Part shown: in pieces, positions 1-12,795 of the stretch
How the letters are laid out: every line of letters begins with the position of its first letter
How positions within the stretch are numbered: the first letter of the stretch is position 1
From: Cryptomeria japonica
Taxonomy: Eukaryota > Streptophyta > Pinopsida > Cupressales > Cupressaceae
Reading direction: 5' to 3'
DNA: 64,000 bases
Assembly (NCBI RefSeq): GCF_030272615.1
Contig: NC_081415.1
Location: 188,172,270 to 188,236,269 of the forward strand
The notes under the pieces: model-generated
What the model was told of the DNA's origin: nothing
The model's input: only the letters and a program-made list of their open reading frames with translations
Databases searched by the model: none
Translations under genes and position numbers: made by a program

Positions 1-3000
1 TGGCATTTTATGGATTATTTCTATGTACTGACACTTTATTTTATCTATGCAATGTATGTTGTGTGTATGCGAGTGTATTGGATGCAAGGAGACAATTTTC
101 TTTCATTCATTTCAGTGAGAGAGGGAATGTCATGATTCTCCTTCATCGGTGTGTATGCAGTGTTTTTTGTATTGTATATATGCATGTGTGGTTCAGTGAT
201 GCAGGATATTGCAGGTACAAGTACCACATAGGTACGGGGTATCATCTCCACCTGGCTTCACAGGTCTGAGCGTGCCTTATATTTTCTGATGGAAGTGGAG
301 GAGATAATAGTTGACCCTAGTTTATTCAGTTACACTTGGGTGAGTGTCGTCAGTTGGTCATCCTGTTAGTTTGTTCAGCCTTCGTATTTTGTTGTTTGAT
401 CTTTTATGAGTATTTGCTTGAGGTTTGCTCAGTTTGTGTGTTTAGTGATTTTAATTATTGCATGTTATGTTTTATTCATCTATGAAGGGTGAAAAATTGT
501 TGATAATGTGAATTAAATAGTTTCTCTAGGATTTAACATCCTTCGTGTAGAAGTAGGTGAATTATCAAAACTATATTCAATGTTGGTTTTCAAAATTATA
601 CTATAGTTATACGTATTTTATATGTATATTCGGACTCGATCATATTAATATATATACGTATAGGTAATTATGAGTCATGTTCAATTATGTAGATTATTCT
701 TAATATGAGTATTTGGAGGTCAAATAAATTGGATTTTACGACCTAACGAACCATATATAGAATGATTAATTGTTTGTTAAATAGACATGGTAGTAGAAAA
801 CTTTGATTATATCGGACATACATACATATATATATATTTGGAGGTGAACATTTAAATTAAATTTATGCGATCATTGTCTTATGCCACAAACATGATTATT
901 CATAAAATGTATTTATGAATATTCACATATATATAAATTAGTATTATATATTATTATTTATACGTTTAAAGTTTATTATTTACATTGCAACTTATAACAT
1001 AATCGTTTATTATATATTTATATATAATAAGCAAGGTGGTGGGTTTGAGTTAGACATAGGTTAGCATAGCGACTATGTCGGATGGCAGTTAGGGTGGCCG
1101 ATTAGACAAAGACTATCAGTTGACCTACACCGAGGATCGCATGTCCATCAACATGGAGATCATGGTGAATAACTAGGCATAGACCATTAGTTAGTTGCAG
1201 AAATTTAGAGGTTTTATCGTAGATACATGTGTAATTATCAAATATGTAAATATATGTGTAACAAATTTATGAAATTAAGTTATTTAATGAATATCCAGAA
1301 TATATATTTATATATATATTTAAGTATAGAAAAAGGGTTATTAAAGAAATTGTTAACAAAGTTTATTGTTTAAATATATATTAATGAAAAGTCATTAACT
1401 AAATATTAAAAATATAATAAAAATGAAAGTTAAAATAAAACAAAATTATAAATGGAAGTGGCGGGTTTAAGTTTAAAGTTATTAAAACAATAACTAGGGT
1501 GGCCGATAGTAATATCGACCCCCCCCCCCCCCCTCCTTAATTTAAGAGAGGGGTTGGTATTACCACCAACTACCCCTCTCCCTTTCAATAAAACCATACT
1601 TCACATAGGCTGAATGCAGTGGGAGGTAAATTTAAGGTAAGGGAAACACCATTTAAATAAGCTGCACCACATTGTAATGAACACCGACCACTCCTCTCTT
1701 GCGATAAAACATACTCCATGATGAACTTCGACCGCCAATTAAGGATGGGTCAATAGTTAATGTGGAGACCATGGGTAGATCTAGCAGCGTGAGCAATGAT
1801 CTCGCCCATGACAACTCCCTCATTCTGCAAAGAAAGATGTTGACTGTTATATAATCCACGATTTGAGACATATAACTACAAAGTGAAATAAGTTAGTAGG
1901 CACGCGTGCCATGGAATTAGGAAAGCCAACGATAGGAAGAGATGCATAGTCGACTCATGCACTCCAAAATATAGAGCTTTTAGACATGTAGACTAAGGAT
2001 AGGATAAACGATTAGCATAACTAAGACTTGAGAGAGAGTTAAGTGGAAGGCTCAACGTAATGCAAAGAAGACTCCTAATCAATTACAATCATTGAGCCTT
2101 TGAATGGGGAGAAATCATAGGAAATAATAAGATAAATAGAGGTGGGAAATAGGAAGAGAGCACACATTCATTCGCAAGCCAGGAAGGAAGATAGATTTGT
2201 GAAGAGAAGAATAGAATAGAAAAGAGGAATAGGGAAGATACTTTTAAAGTATCAAAGAGAGATAGAGATAAATTTGAGATAGAGATAGGAATAGATTGGA
2301 GGATAGATTGGTTTGAGATTGGCAAGCGAGGCGTAGTGCTATTTGGTGGAAGAGTGTCGAGGTCTTACAAACCAGTCCAAGCGTACAAGAGGTTGGATTT
2401 CTTTTGATTATGCTTATTATTTGGAATAAGAAAGTATGAAATTAGAAGTTTTAGAAATAGAGTACAATTATTTATATGTGTTGCATATGTCATTATTTAT
2501 TGGAAATGCATTATAAGTCATTTAAATAGATGAAAGGAAATCATAGAGATATTGATGTTAAATAATGGCTATAGTAGAGCAATTTATCTAAATGATTAGT
2601 TTTTATTTCCATTAAAGAACGTGTTTGCATACCCTTTTGTTTTTATGAAAGAAAATTCATGCTTGTGTATTAGAGCCTAGGTTTTAGGACTATTATGCTA
2701 CAATAAAACCATGAGTGGTGTCATTTAGAATCAATCCACCACTAAGAGAGATAGCTCGAAAGTAGGAAAGAGGGTAGATTACATTAAGAATGTAGAAGAG
2801 TGACAAGAGATTAGGGAGAATGGAATAGTTGGAGTCACAATATCAATCAATTTATCACGGTCGTGCAAGTATAGATGCATTAATGATGTATTTCATGAAA
2901 GTTGGTAGATTAAACTTAGTGAAACTCTTAGAAAATTAGATCACCCAATCCTTTAGAAATGGAGTCAGAGGATAGAGAGAGAAACTCTGAAATTGAACTA

Positions 3001-4478
3001 CGAAAAAGATGAAACATTAGGTTTATGACTTATTAAATAGTGTATTAATATAGTTGTAATTCTTATTTTCTGGAAATCTTAAATTGAAAGCTATTTATGT
3101 ATTTTGTTGTTTTAAGAAAAGATTGCCTGTATTAGGATCTTGTGTAAATGGTGTTTTCAGTCAAGTTTAATTTTCATTGCAATTTTGGTTGAGTTGTAAT
3201 TGTGTCCTATGTTATTATATTTCCTTGGTCAGGTGTTGATGTATAACCTTATTGATATGAGCCATTGTGTGTTTTGTCCAAATGGTCAATCTTTGGTTAG
3301 TGATTGTGTATCCTTCACCTGTGGTTTGTCAGGAGTAGGTATGGCTGTTTGTTTTGCCATAGAGTTCTCGTCGAGAGACCTTTCCTATAGTGTCCTATGA
3401 GAGAGAGTGGCTTTCAAGCGGGGGTCATGCCCAAAGTGGATGACAGAATAACCCATCGAAAGTCAGTTAAAAAGTGATAACCTAATAATATATTGGGGGG
3501 GGATAGATAAATATTAATTAAGATAATGTGCCTCGTGCATAGGTGTAGTGCTTGTACAGGGCTCATAATGTTACGAGAAGGCCTGGAATGGCAAACTTAC
3601 CACCTTGTCTTCATGAAAGTACTGGTAGGGTCCGCATGAGACTTAGTTGGAGCCGAAAGTCAGGAGAGGTTACCAGGATAGAGAGCCGGGACCTAAGAGG
3701 TTGTACCATGGTATCCATCTTTAGCTATGTGATGACACTCTCTCCTTAGAGTCACTAGTGTTTGTGAGTTGAGTCACATGGATGTTTGCGGAATCTTATA
3801 GTTCTTTCGTACTTGTCTTACTTTTCTTTCTTGAGGGTTTTCTACTATCTCCTAACACGGCAGGGTCATTCCATTTCGGGATCACATGGTCGGGTGTTAG
3901 TGCCACTTCCCATCGGATGTTCTGGAATGTATCTTTAGGCGAGGAAGGGCTTTGCTAGTGTTCTTGGTTTGGGGTTCATGTACCAGCTCATGTTCGTGAT
4001 CATTGTTTAGTTGAGACCTTGTGGTCATTGTATCAAACTTTTATGGAACCTTGATATTGTAACTTTGTAATTTGTGGTATTTTTGGTAACAATGTATTTA
4101 TGGATATTGTAAAAGGGAGTCATTGGAATGTATGTTAATTCAGTTGCTTTAATCTTTTGTATATATGAACTATGAGAAATGAATGCATTGGAGTACTTTG
4201 AATTCTTTCATTATGGAATTTAGATGTATGTGTAGATTTTATCTTAAACATTTAATTTTCCTAATTAGCTGTACAATAGGTTTTTCCATGGTGTTAATAT
4301 AATCTACAAGGTAATCTTTGTTGGTAACCCTTAGGGAATCATGTGTTAGTCTTCCGCTGTGTTATTAGACATGCAATGGTTATAATTAATGCACTTGTTC
4401 TTTTAAAAAAAAATCATTTCACCCTTTAGTTGCCTAGATTGTGTTGTTTTTCTTTAGGGTTTCTGGCGAGGCATTACA
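1..4478 (+). mobile_element. Diverged LARD-family LTR (solo LTR or 3' LTR), 5' end outside window
   Basis: The sequence resembles the reverse complement of the 4271-bp LTR at 48938-53208 in matching order. About 195-360 matches its first few hundred bases (GCAGGTACAA, CACCTGG, GAGCGTGCCTT, GTTGACCCTAG). 3540-3780 matches a block with AAGGCCTGGAATGGCAAAC and CCATGGTATCCAT. 4380-4478 matches the end, finishing TTCTGGCGAGGCATTACA. The middle is AT-rich and has diverged beyond alignment by eye. No tRNA primer site follows 4478, so this is a 3' LTR or a solo LTR rather than a 5' LTR. Its start, and so the target-site duplication, falls left of the window. I see no believable gene in the whole stretch; the short open frames in it are not conserved in the other LTR copies. 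Confidence 0.75.
1519..1533 (+). repeat. Poly-C run (15 C)
   Basis: Fifteen consecutive C residues inside the diverged LTR, followed by TCCTTAATTTAAGAGAGG. The length is likely variable or mis-assembled. Confidence 0.9.
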
Positions 4479-4825
4479 AAATCCACCAAGAAAGAATCTT
4501 AAGCAACAATAAATTCATATACATAGAGTTATATGTTAGTAACAACCAAAGGATTTCAAATTTGTTTAAATTTAAAATTACTCGAGACAATCCATAGTTG
4601 ATAGATAGAAGAGCTAGTGAGAATTTTTCTAAAAGGTTAAGTATTAATTTCCTTTAAAATTTTAAAAATTAATTTTAATATCTTGAATTATGATAAATAC
4701 TTCAAAGTTAAAATAAATCACATTTTAATGAATTATTGATGTATACCTTTACAATGTCAAATTATTCATCCATGGAAACAAATATTTAAGGATTGTATCA
4801 ACTATATAGAAGTATTTCCTTCTTT
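4479..4825. other. Spacer between LTR and RLP pseudogene
   Basis: AT-rich sequence downstream of the receptor-like pseudogene. It probably holds that gene's former 3' flank. No open frame, repeat or RNA gene is visible. Confidence 0.6.
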
Positions 4826-6481
4826 AACTCATTTTTATCAGGATCAATGACACTATCCCTCCAAAGCTACTCCATATGACAATCCCACTACCAAGGATAT
4901 TTATTGTTTTTTTTTTCTTTGTTGATTGGAACTGGAGGACCATGAACAAATTATTTCCAGGAGCAATTTATAGGTAGGGGACACCCTATTAGATTAGGAT
5001 TCTCTAAATAAGAGGATCTTGTCCAAATATTGTCATATGTGGTCCTTGTGGTATACTTCCTGAAAGACAGTTGTTCGATAAATTTGAGAAACCTAAAGAG
5101 TTTAGAAAATCAAACTCTAGGGATTTTTCCTAAAAAAATATTTTTTGAAAGGTCTAATGATTCCAGTTGCCTCATTTCTCCTAGAATACTTGGAATAGCC
5201 CATTCAAATTTTTCATTGAAAGATTTAAAATCCTTAGTCCCTTCAAATTTCCACTGAGCTTAGAAGTAATTTCTCCCTCCAATTCATTATTTAAGAGATT
5301 TATTGATGTGAGACTAGGAAGAATATATGATTAGTTCTCATCTCTTCCTTTTGAAGTCATATCCAATCCATCTTGATATAATAGCATATGAACTTGTCTA
5401 TCAAGAAAACTAGAAAGTAAAAAACTATTTTGGCTTTTTATTGCCATTTATTGTTGTGATGCAATTGTGTGTAGAATTGAATTTGAGATATGATTGGAAG
5501 AAAGAAACAAGGTCTAGAGGTTCTCTAATTGACCTATCTATAAAGGAATATTACCTATAAATTTGTTCTCCTTCATCACCAATATTGATAACTTTGAAAG
5601 ATTTTTCAATTAAAGGTGGTATTTCACCTTCAAAATGGTTGTTCCCAATATCAAGAACTCGTAGATTTGAACAACTTTCTATTGTGTGAAGGAATGATCC
5701 ATTTAGGTTATTACTGTGAAAAAGTAATGAATATAACCCCCTTATCCTACTAAACTCATGTGGTAAGTTTCACTGCAAATTTTTATTTCCCAAATTTAGG
5801 GCAAAATAGGAAGAGCAAATGGACAAGCTTGCACGGATCACCCCTACTATCTTTTTTTTTGCAAGATTTAATAGTTGGAGTTGAGATAATTTTCCCAAAC
5901 TCAGAGGAATATTGTCACTAAACAAATTATCATTGAGTAGAAACATATGCATATTAGAAGGCCACATTGATGGGATCTACCCACTTGGTTCAATTATGGA
6001 CACATGTAGATATTGTATTTGCATCTCTATTGAAGGATTTGATAATAGGCTTATTTCTAGATGATTTCTTGGGAGATTTAGAGAGTGCAACAGAGGATTG
6101 GTTTCCCATAGCCAAGAGGGAATTATGCCCACAAGACTAACATTAGTTAAGTTCAATGATTGGTGTGAGAATTGTGTTGATATAAAAGGTGGGAATTCAC
6201 CATTAACCATCAACTTAGATAAGTAAAACAACTAAAAGGGTGGAATCCATGTTGTTCTAATATTTAGAACACAATTGGATAAATACAATTTATTTAATCT
6301 TGTAAGGTTGTAAAGAAAGTTTATGAAATCGATTGGTAATGGGTTAGTGACAAGGATATACTGACTAAAGAAGGTGGAAGTGAGGAAGAAGAGTTGGTTT
6401 CATTGAAAATGATTGTCATCAGCAATCAATCCAACAAGGGAGGAAAGTTGAGAGAATGAAGAGGGAATGGTACCACATCAA
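4826..6481 (-). pseudogene. LRR receptor-like protein pseudogene, C-terminal part
   Basis: Read on the minus strand this gives successive leucine-rich repeats: SLNLTNVSLVGIIPSWLW near 6150-6100, NIPLSLGKLSQLQLLNLA near 5920-5865, SNLRVLDIGNNHFEGEIP near 5670-5610 and QLESLDLSKN near 5135. The stretch ends with a hydrophobic segment, GIVIWSSFGGIVSLILI, near 4900-4840 and a stop near 4826. This order (LRRs, then one membrane span, then a very short tail without kinase) is that of plant receptor-like proteins, plasma-membrane receptors often used in pathogen sensing or development. Many stops and frame changes break it. The N-terminal part lies at 28771-29488, beyond a 22-kb nested insertion. 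The family call is firm; the ligand and subfamily cannot be told. Confidence 0.85.
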
Positions 6482-7260
6482 TGAGCAATCTTGCATCAAC
6501 CAAAAATATATTTGCTTCTTTTTCAGTTGTTCTTGTTTTGAGTTTCTCTATTTTTGTCGACATTCTCCGATAGTTGTTTATTTGCGGTTGAGGATCAGAT
6601 TCTTGGCTTCTAGTTGTGTTCTTATTTCTCATTCTAGATTTGCAGTTCATTTGGACTCTTTTTTGGCAATTTATTGCTTCTAGATTGGTTGTTCTTGGTT
6701 CCCGAAGCAATTTTTGATCTTAATGACTAGTTAGAGATTTCTTCTCATGCAGAGTGATTTCTTGGCTTGCGGATCTATTTGGAACCTTTCTCAATATTCT
6801 TGGGCCCTTGATCGACCTTCCTTGGTGGTCCACATTTCATTTGCATTCTTGGTGGAGGGGATCTTCATATTTTGGGGCCGACCTATTTAATATGTTTCAT
6901 TTTCATTTTTTGGAGAATGTGATATTTTGTGGTCATCGCAGATGTGTTTCAGATGGTATATATATTGTATATGTGATCCTTATGGGGCAGATCAAAGTAT
7001 AAGGAAGTATTATGATTATCTAGTTTCATAATTCGTAATTTGGATATCTCTTGGAGATCCGAATGAGTTGTATTTTGCAATATAGTTTGTAACTGGGTAT
7101 GTGAGCCTACATGTAACTAGATGTTCTTTGATGAATATATGATGATGCAAATGTCTCAGACTACACTTTCTATGTTTTATGTTCGTTCATCCATTATGTT
7201 ACTCTTGTTGCATGATCCAGACTGTTCTCTTTAAGGACTCTTTGGGTTGTGGATGTGTCA
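6482..7260 (+). repeat. Element E 5' LTR
   Basis: 779 bp, beginning TGAGCAATCTTGCATC and ending GGATGTGTCA. It pairs with 28015-28770 along its length, for example TTTGTAACTGGGTATGTGAG against TTTGTAACTAGGCATGTGAG. Confidence 0.85.
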
Positions 7261-7262
7261 GA

Positions 7263-7273
7263 TGGTATCAAAG
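7263..7273 (+). other. Element E primer-binding site
   Basis: TGGTATCAAAG two bases after the 5' LTR. It matches the 3' end of plant initiator tRNA-Met with one change. Confidence 0.6.
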
Positions 7274-7338
7274 AAGGTTGTGAACCTTGAGGCATTCCTT
7301 TGGGTGAAAAGATCACTAATTTGAGGTAGGTTGCAAAT

Positions 7339-8712
7339 GTGTTTGATATATCACTGATAGAGAGGCAATTGAAACCTTGTAGTCAGATTGCCGAGTTGAG
7401 GCAGTTGCACCAGAGAAAAGGAGGAGATGCCACTGAGAAGGATGAACCCTCAAAGTGTAGAGAAGATGATGGAGGATTTCAAGATGAGATGAGAAATGAG
7501 ATCCGAAATGCCTTGGCTAGTTTGTGGTGGAATTTAGAATCGAAGGATGAATTTGAAGAAGTAGGAGAAGAGCTTGAGGTCGAAGAAGCTAAAGGACTAG
7601 TGGATGAAGGTGAAGAAATATTTCTTACTTTCTTAGGGTGGTGGCACAAGTAATTAAACTTCATAAAGTTGAGGTATCAAACTTTTTGAGTTCGCTAAAT
7701 CTAGAAGTCTTGATGGATTGGATCAGAGAGTTGGAGGACTACTTTGAGTTTGAAGATGTTAAGGACCTAAAGAGAGTCTAGATAGAAAAAAATAAGTTGA
7801 AAGGGCATGCTGCTTTATGGTGGAAAGAATTGCAAAGAGATAGAGTGGAGAATGGTGAGGTGAAAATCACCCGATGGAGGCAGATGGGTTGCAAGATTGA
7901 AGGTTAAATTCATTTTGCAAGCCTATGAGTTGGAGTTGTTCAAGAGGCTACAAAACTTGAAGTAGAAAGACATGAGTGTGAAGGAGTATACTAAATAATT
8001 CTACAAGGTGATGATCAATTCCAAACATCGAGAGATGGATAGGGAGAAGGTGGATAGATACATAAATGGACTTTGATTTAACATTTAGAATGAGATAAGT
8101 ATGCTAAAGCTTCCATAGTTGAGTAGGTTTATCAATATGCATTGAAGGTAGAATATAAAGTGAAGAGGAGACAATAGAATAAACCTAAGAAGAGAGAGAG
8201 ACATGCATATATAGGGCATATGAGTGGCAGTATGGAGAAGCAAACTGCAGAAGAACCAGAGTAGAAGACATAGAGGAAATGGGTTAGTAGTAAGGAGTTC
8301 TTGGGTACATGTTTCAAGTGTGGAGAAACCAGACATACAACTTATGAATGTCCTCGGGATAACAAGGGAAAGGTGAGGAATTTCTTAGCAAGTGAAGATC
8401 CAAAAACTGGAGTTGCAGGTGAGTGCATGATAGCCTTGGAGCAAGGAGAATCCCTTATATTCAGAAGAGTCTTGATGGAGCAGAGCAGTGAGGATACCAG
8501 ACCTACTTAGAGGAAGAATCTTTTTCAAACAATTTGTAAATCAAGAGGTAAGTGTTATATGGTTATTGTGGATAGTGGTAGTACTGAAAATTTGGTAACT
8601 AAGGAGATGGTAGAGAAGCTTTGTTTCAAGAGGCTTAAGCACCCTTGTCCTCACAAGGTGAGTTGGTTACAAGATGATCATGTGGTAGAGGTAGGAGACC
8701 AGTGCTTGGTTA
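7339..8712 (+). pseudogene. gag: Gypsy gag and start of aspartic protease (element E)
   Basis: The open frame starting at 7339 gives a charged N-terminal stretch. Frame changes and stops follow, through a capsid-like region with LKGHAALWWKELQRD (around 7800) and ELELFKRLQNLK...MSVKEYTK (around 7930), typical of Ty3/gypsy gag. A perfect CCHC zinc knuckle, CFKCGETRHTTYEC, lies at 8311-8352 in the frame opening at 8301. From 8559 the protease begins with the active-site motif MVIVDSGSTENLV. The frame is then cut by element D at 8713-8717 (target duplication ATTTT) and resumes at 27378. Several stops replace Gln or Trp codons, so the protein is dead. The family call rests on the gag core, the knuckle and the DSGST motif. 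Confidence 0.8.
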
Positions 8713-8717
8713 ATTTT

Positions 8718-9194
8718 TGTGAGATTTTGCCAAGATCAAGAGCTCAATGAATAGTATAAAATAGAGAGACAAAATAAGGATAGGAATAAACTGTATTCTA
8801 TCGAGATGAAAATACTGATCAACTGGATCATCAAAATTACATACAATGTAGATGAGCCTGCTTAAAAAGGAAAGGCTAAGAGATAAGAGAGAACACAATG
8901 ATGACATGTGGCTGAATGAGATGCAAGGGTAGGTAGGGGTAGGTAGGAGAAATAGTAAAATATTCCACATGAGGTGGATCACCCACCAAAAGTGGGATCA
9001 TCACTCCACAATAAGTGGATATGATAAAGTAACAACAAGATCACACTATAAAAGGTGGAAATTATCCTACATACACACTCCCATTGTAGCACATCTCCCT
9101 AAGTATCTCATATGCAAACTACTATGATATGCATGTACCTAAGTAAACTTAAGTAAAGTGTAATTATATCCAAGATGAATAAATAATTACACCA
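8718..9194 (-). repeat. Element D 3' LTR
   Basis: 477 bp, closely matching 26880-27372. It lacks the 21-bp tandem duplication present in the other copy. Confidence 0.9.
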
Positions 9195-9210
9195 ACACCC
9201 CCCCCTTAAG
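9195..9210 (-). other. Element D polypurine tract
   Basis: On the minus strand it reads CTTAAGGGGGGGGGTGT, directly before the 3' LTR. It primes plus-strand synthesis in retroelements. Confidence 0.75.
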
Positions 9211-9308
9211 TGCAACTTAGGCAAATGCACTTAAGTCTATAATGAAACTAAGCAATGCAAGATAGGTACCCATGTACAAATGAAAATGCATGCAAACCAA
9301 TGCAATCT

Positions 9309-10560
9309 CTAATAAATCGAGGAAAGAGAGAAAAAACCAATGGGAAAAAACCCTCCCCCAAAAGAGAGATGAAAACTATACAAAGAAACTCTCAAAGAAG
9401 TATGTGAAGGACAAAACCCCATGCGAGGAAAAAGTCCCCCCCATATGAGAGAAGAGAAACCAAGTAGCCCCCCCCTCAATGTAGAATTTGCACCAATGGT
9501 AGAAGCTCGAAGATGAATGAAGAAACTACTCCATGAACATCGAACAATGTTCCTCCCCTGAGGAAGAAATAAAACTGAAGATGCCATATAATGAGAAGCC
9601 CCTGAATCTAGAAGCCATCTCCCTGAATCATGACTTTTAGTAGCACAAAGAGCTTGTCCCTTTCCCTTATCTATCCCAAAAGAGTGATCCTTTCCTTTAT
9701 CCTTTTCTTTGAAAGAAGAAGTTGATGTAGACATTCTAGAAGGCAAACTAATTTTATTCTTCTCAAAAAGATGTTTCAATTCATTAATATCCTTCTTGTA
9801 ACAATGTTGTTCATCATGTCCCGGCTTCTTGCAATATGCACAAAAAATATTGTCCTTAGATTTCCTCTTAGGCGAGGATGTATAATCACCTTGTTGTGGA
9901 GAGGAGGATTGTGCTCCATCTTGTTGTGGAGAGGAGGATTGTGCTCCATCTTGTTGTGGTTTAGACTTAGGTTGCTTTTGGTTCTTGCCTTTTCCTTGAT
10001 TGCTTTGATTCCCTTTATTAGCCACCAATGCTTGTGACTTTGAAGATTTGAGAATCCCCATCTTGGTCAACTTAGATTGGTCAAGTATCAACATCTCTAT
10101 GAATGCATCAAAGGAGGGAGAAGTGTATGAGGAACCTTGAGCTAACCTATGGGTGTGAAAGCTAGATACAAAGGCTAACTCTAATGGAAGCTTGTCCAAC
10201 AAGTTGTAAACCAATTGAGCATGTTTTTTGTCAATGCCACAATCCTTTAGCTTTTCTCTTAGCTCATTTGTTTGTGCGACATAATCTTAGATTGTATCAA
10301 AATCCTTGGGATCCAATGTTGTGAGTTCACTATCAAGCTTGTAGCCCTTAATCTCATCAACTTTGCCATACAATTTTTCATAAATATCCCAAGCCTCTTT
10401 AATTGTTGTACACTTCTCAATGTGAAAAATGAGGTCATCTGATGCATACTTTCTAAGAGTTCCAAGTGCCATAGAGTTTTTAGTGAGCCATTCAACTTGA
10501 GCATTAGGATTAGCCTTAGGATCAGATGGTGTTGTAATAGTTCCATTTACATAATGAATG
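9309..10560 (-). pseudogene. gag: Copia gag with truncated protease (element D)
   Basis: Two adjoining minus-strand open stretches (about 10560-10259 and 10214-9309) make one gag. The N-terminal part has the copia gag core: VEWLTKNSMALGTLRKY, then IKEAWDIYEKLYGKVDE and LDPKDFD. The second part continues LLDKLPLELAFVSSFHTH and then a basic, Gln-rich linker containing a repeated decapeptide. Next come a perfect CCHC knuckle, CAYCKKPGHDEQHC (near 9845-9800), and a protease start, RWLLDSGASHYM, near 9615. After the DSGA motif the frame runs into unrelated sequence and then the 3' polypurine tract, so protease is truncated and all later pol domains are gone. One stop separates the two stretches. 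No good ATG remains upstream of VNGTITTP at about 10560. Confidence 0.8.
9891..9959 (-). repeat. 30-bp coding tandem repeat in D gag
   Basis: Two full 30-bp copies (9891-9920, 9921-9950) plus 9 bases of a third. It encodes the repeated decapeptide [10 protein letters not shown] in the linker before the zinc knuckle. In-frame expansion suggests the linker length is not constrained. Confidence 0.9.
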
Positions 10561-11351
10561 AGTCATTATTCCATTAGTTTAATCCATACAAAATCACACA
10601 AGACACCCCCCCAAATTACTCAATCAAGAACCCCCCGAAAAATGATGATTTGACACTTTATACTTAGTGTGTATACAATGGCCCACTTGCAAAACAAGGA
10701 AAGATGGAATTCTGATTTCAATCTTACAACTACCCCAAATAGGCTAAAAGAGACTCCCACAAATACTGCAAGTGATCTAAACTGAGATCCAAACAAAATA
10801 AAAGTACCAAATAGGCCAAAAATGACCAAATACTAAAAGTACAATTTCTACTCAAAATCACTGCAAACTAATGGTAGATTATGAAAGTAGACAAAAAATT
10901 ACACTTAAAAAAAAAATGGCACCTGAAAAGGAGGTTGTATGACCCCAAACGAAGCCTCTGAAGTTGCAAAATTGAGGATTAGATAGGTATAGTCATTAAA
11001 AACAACAAATTATGAAAAATATGTCCATCAAAATTAGAAAATTCCTCCACCACTATGAAGAGCGTGAAAAATTAGCCCAAATAAAAAAAATTGCACCAAA
11101 AAAGGAGCAAAAAAGAGCAAGATACGACCTCCTGAAGTCAGACTGCGAAATCAAAAAGCTAAATGAGAGGGGGGTAAATTTTTTTCAAAAATTGCTGACA
11201 TGTTCTGATGTCATTATTTTATTGCACTAAAATTAATGGTCGTATGCATGTCAAAAATGACCATCACACCCCCTATCCAAGTTGTACGGATGGTGACGTG
11301 TCTTTCCACGTGGTAGAGGTGACTGTGAAATCTGTGTTGGCATTTTTCGAT
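10561..11351 (-). other. Element D untranslated leader, gag-proximal part
   Basis: Non-coding on both strands apart from short chance frames, with several poly-A and poly-C tracts. It is the minus-strand leader of D between the nested insertion F and the gag start. The rest of the leader is at 26013-26865. Confidence 0.6.
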
Positions 11352-12781
11352 TGTTGGCATTTTGCATATAGATTGCATTAATGATATGTTGTCATTGATG
11401 TCAATTGAACCGATGAATGATATTCATGATATTGCTGATGTTATTGTTGCTATTTCTATTGTCTTGTAACTAGTATGATAAACTTTGAGGAAGATTTTGT
11501 AAACCGGTATATGGTAGTTTGTAAGTTGAACTGGTGTAAAGGGTTAAACCTTTCTATGTTATGTAATCGGTAAACCCTACTAGTTGTTTTCTATTAAACC
11601 CTAACTGATCAAGTTTGTTGGTTTAAGATCTAATGTTGAGTGGTAATGATGGAGACACGTGTGATCATTGCATGAGGATTAGTTCATATTGATTTGGCGC
11701 GTTTGTTATCTTGGAAAGGAGCAAAGTGGACTGCATCTAATGCATAGCACGTGATGAGTTACAAAGTCCAATGAAGCGGTTGGAATTTTCTTGATTAATG
11801 TGAAGAGATTATTATGATTTTTAGTGGTCAGGATTGTACCGACTTGTTTGTAATCTTGATGATGAGAATTAGGTTTTTGTTGTGTTATCGACCTAGTTAA
11901 TTTGTATTTAAGTTCGATGATATTGTTTTGTTAAGTGGTGGAAAAGTTGAAAAGATTGGTATAAACCAATTGAGTGTGTGGTTTCCTAACCATCGGATGG
12001 ATCTGCAGCTTGAGTAAAGGCAGATTGAAGCTTAAGAAGGATCTGATCAAGTAAATGTAGTGCTATTTAGAAAGATCAAGAAAACCTATTGTTTTCTAAC
12101 AATTACAACAGAAATTGAAATCCCCTAACTAAGTAAACTCTAACAAGCTTGGTTACTTTCTAAATCCTATAACAAGGTAGTCCATTAATTTGGATTCTCA
12201 AATCTTGTAGCGAGGTTACTCCTAACAGGTTATTGTGCTTTTCATCAAGGCATATTTGTAAATCCCTTAACCGGGTGATTCCTAACTAGAATTAGTTCTT
12301 AACGAGACTTATTATAAAATCTTTAACAAGCTTGGCTCCTAACATGGTGAATTTCAAAAGAGTTCAGATAGCTATCCTTGTGAGTCTCATCTCACCATGG
12401 TTTTTACCTATTTGGGTTTTCCACGTATAAATATTTATGTCAAGTGGTGAATGCTTTTATGGTTATGATCTTATTTGTTGATATGATCAACTACTTAACT
12501 ATTCTGATATGGCATGATATTTGGAAGCATTGAGAGATGAATATGTTGACATATGATTAAGCATTTTTTATGTTTACAAGATTAAAGTTGTTTATTGTTA
12601 AGTTGTCATAACAGTGAAATCGGTTGATGTTGGTTGATGTTGAGTATTGATCTTGAGAAGTGAAAGTTTACTTTATGAGTTTTAATTTGAGTTTGGGAGT
12701 TTGTATCAGTTTTTAAGTATACTGATTCACCCCTCCCCTCTCAGTATTCTAATGGATACTTATCCTTTCATCATACCATCA
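11352..12781 (+). repeat. Element F 5' LTR
   Basis: 1430 bp, TGTTGGCATTTTGC...CATACCATCA. Promoter candidate: TATAAAT at 12426-12432 preceded by GGGTTTTCCACG. A C-rich tract (TTCACCCCTCCCCTCTC) follows near 12726, as in the other copia LTRs here. Confidence 0.9.
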
Positions 12782-12782
12782 A

Positions 12783-12795
12783 TTGGTTTTAGAGC
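12783..12795 (+). other. Element F primer-binding site (decayed)
   Basis: TTGGTTTTAGAGCG one base after the LTR. It corresponds to TTGGTATCAGAGC of the related elements with changes in the middle. Confidence 0.7.

Noticed and set aside
4479-4484. Target duplication for the LTR at 1-4478
   Set aside because: The other end lies outside the window, so no duplication can be tested.
7479-7664. Minus-strand Ser-rich frame
   Set aside because: Shadow of the Glu-rich gag region of element E on the plus strand.
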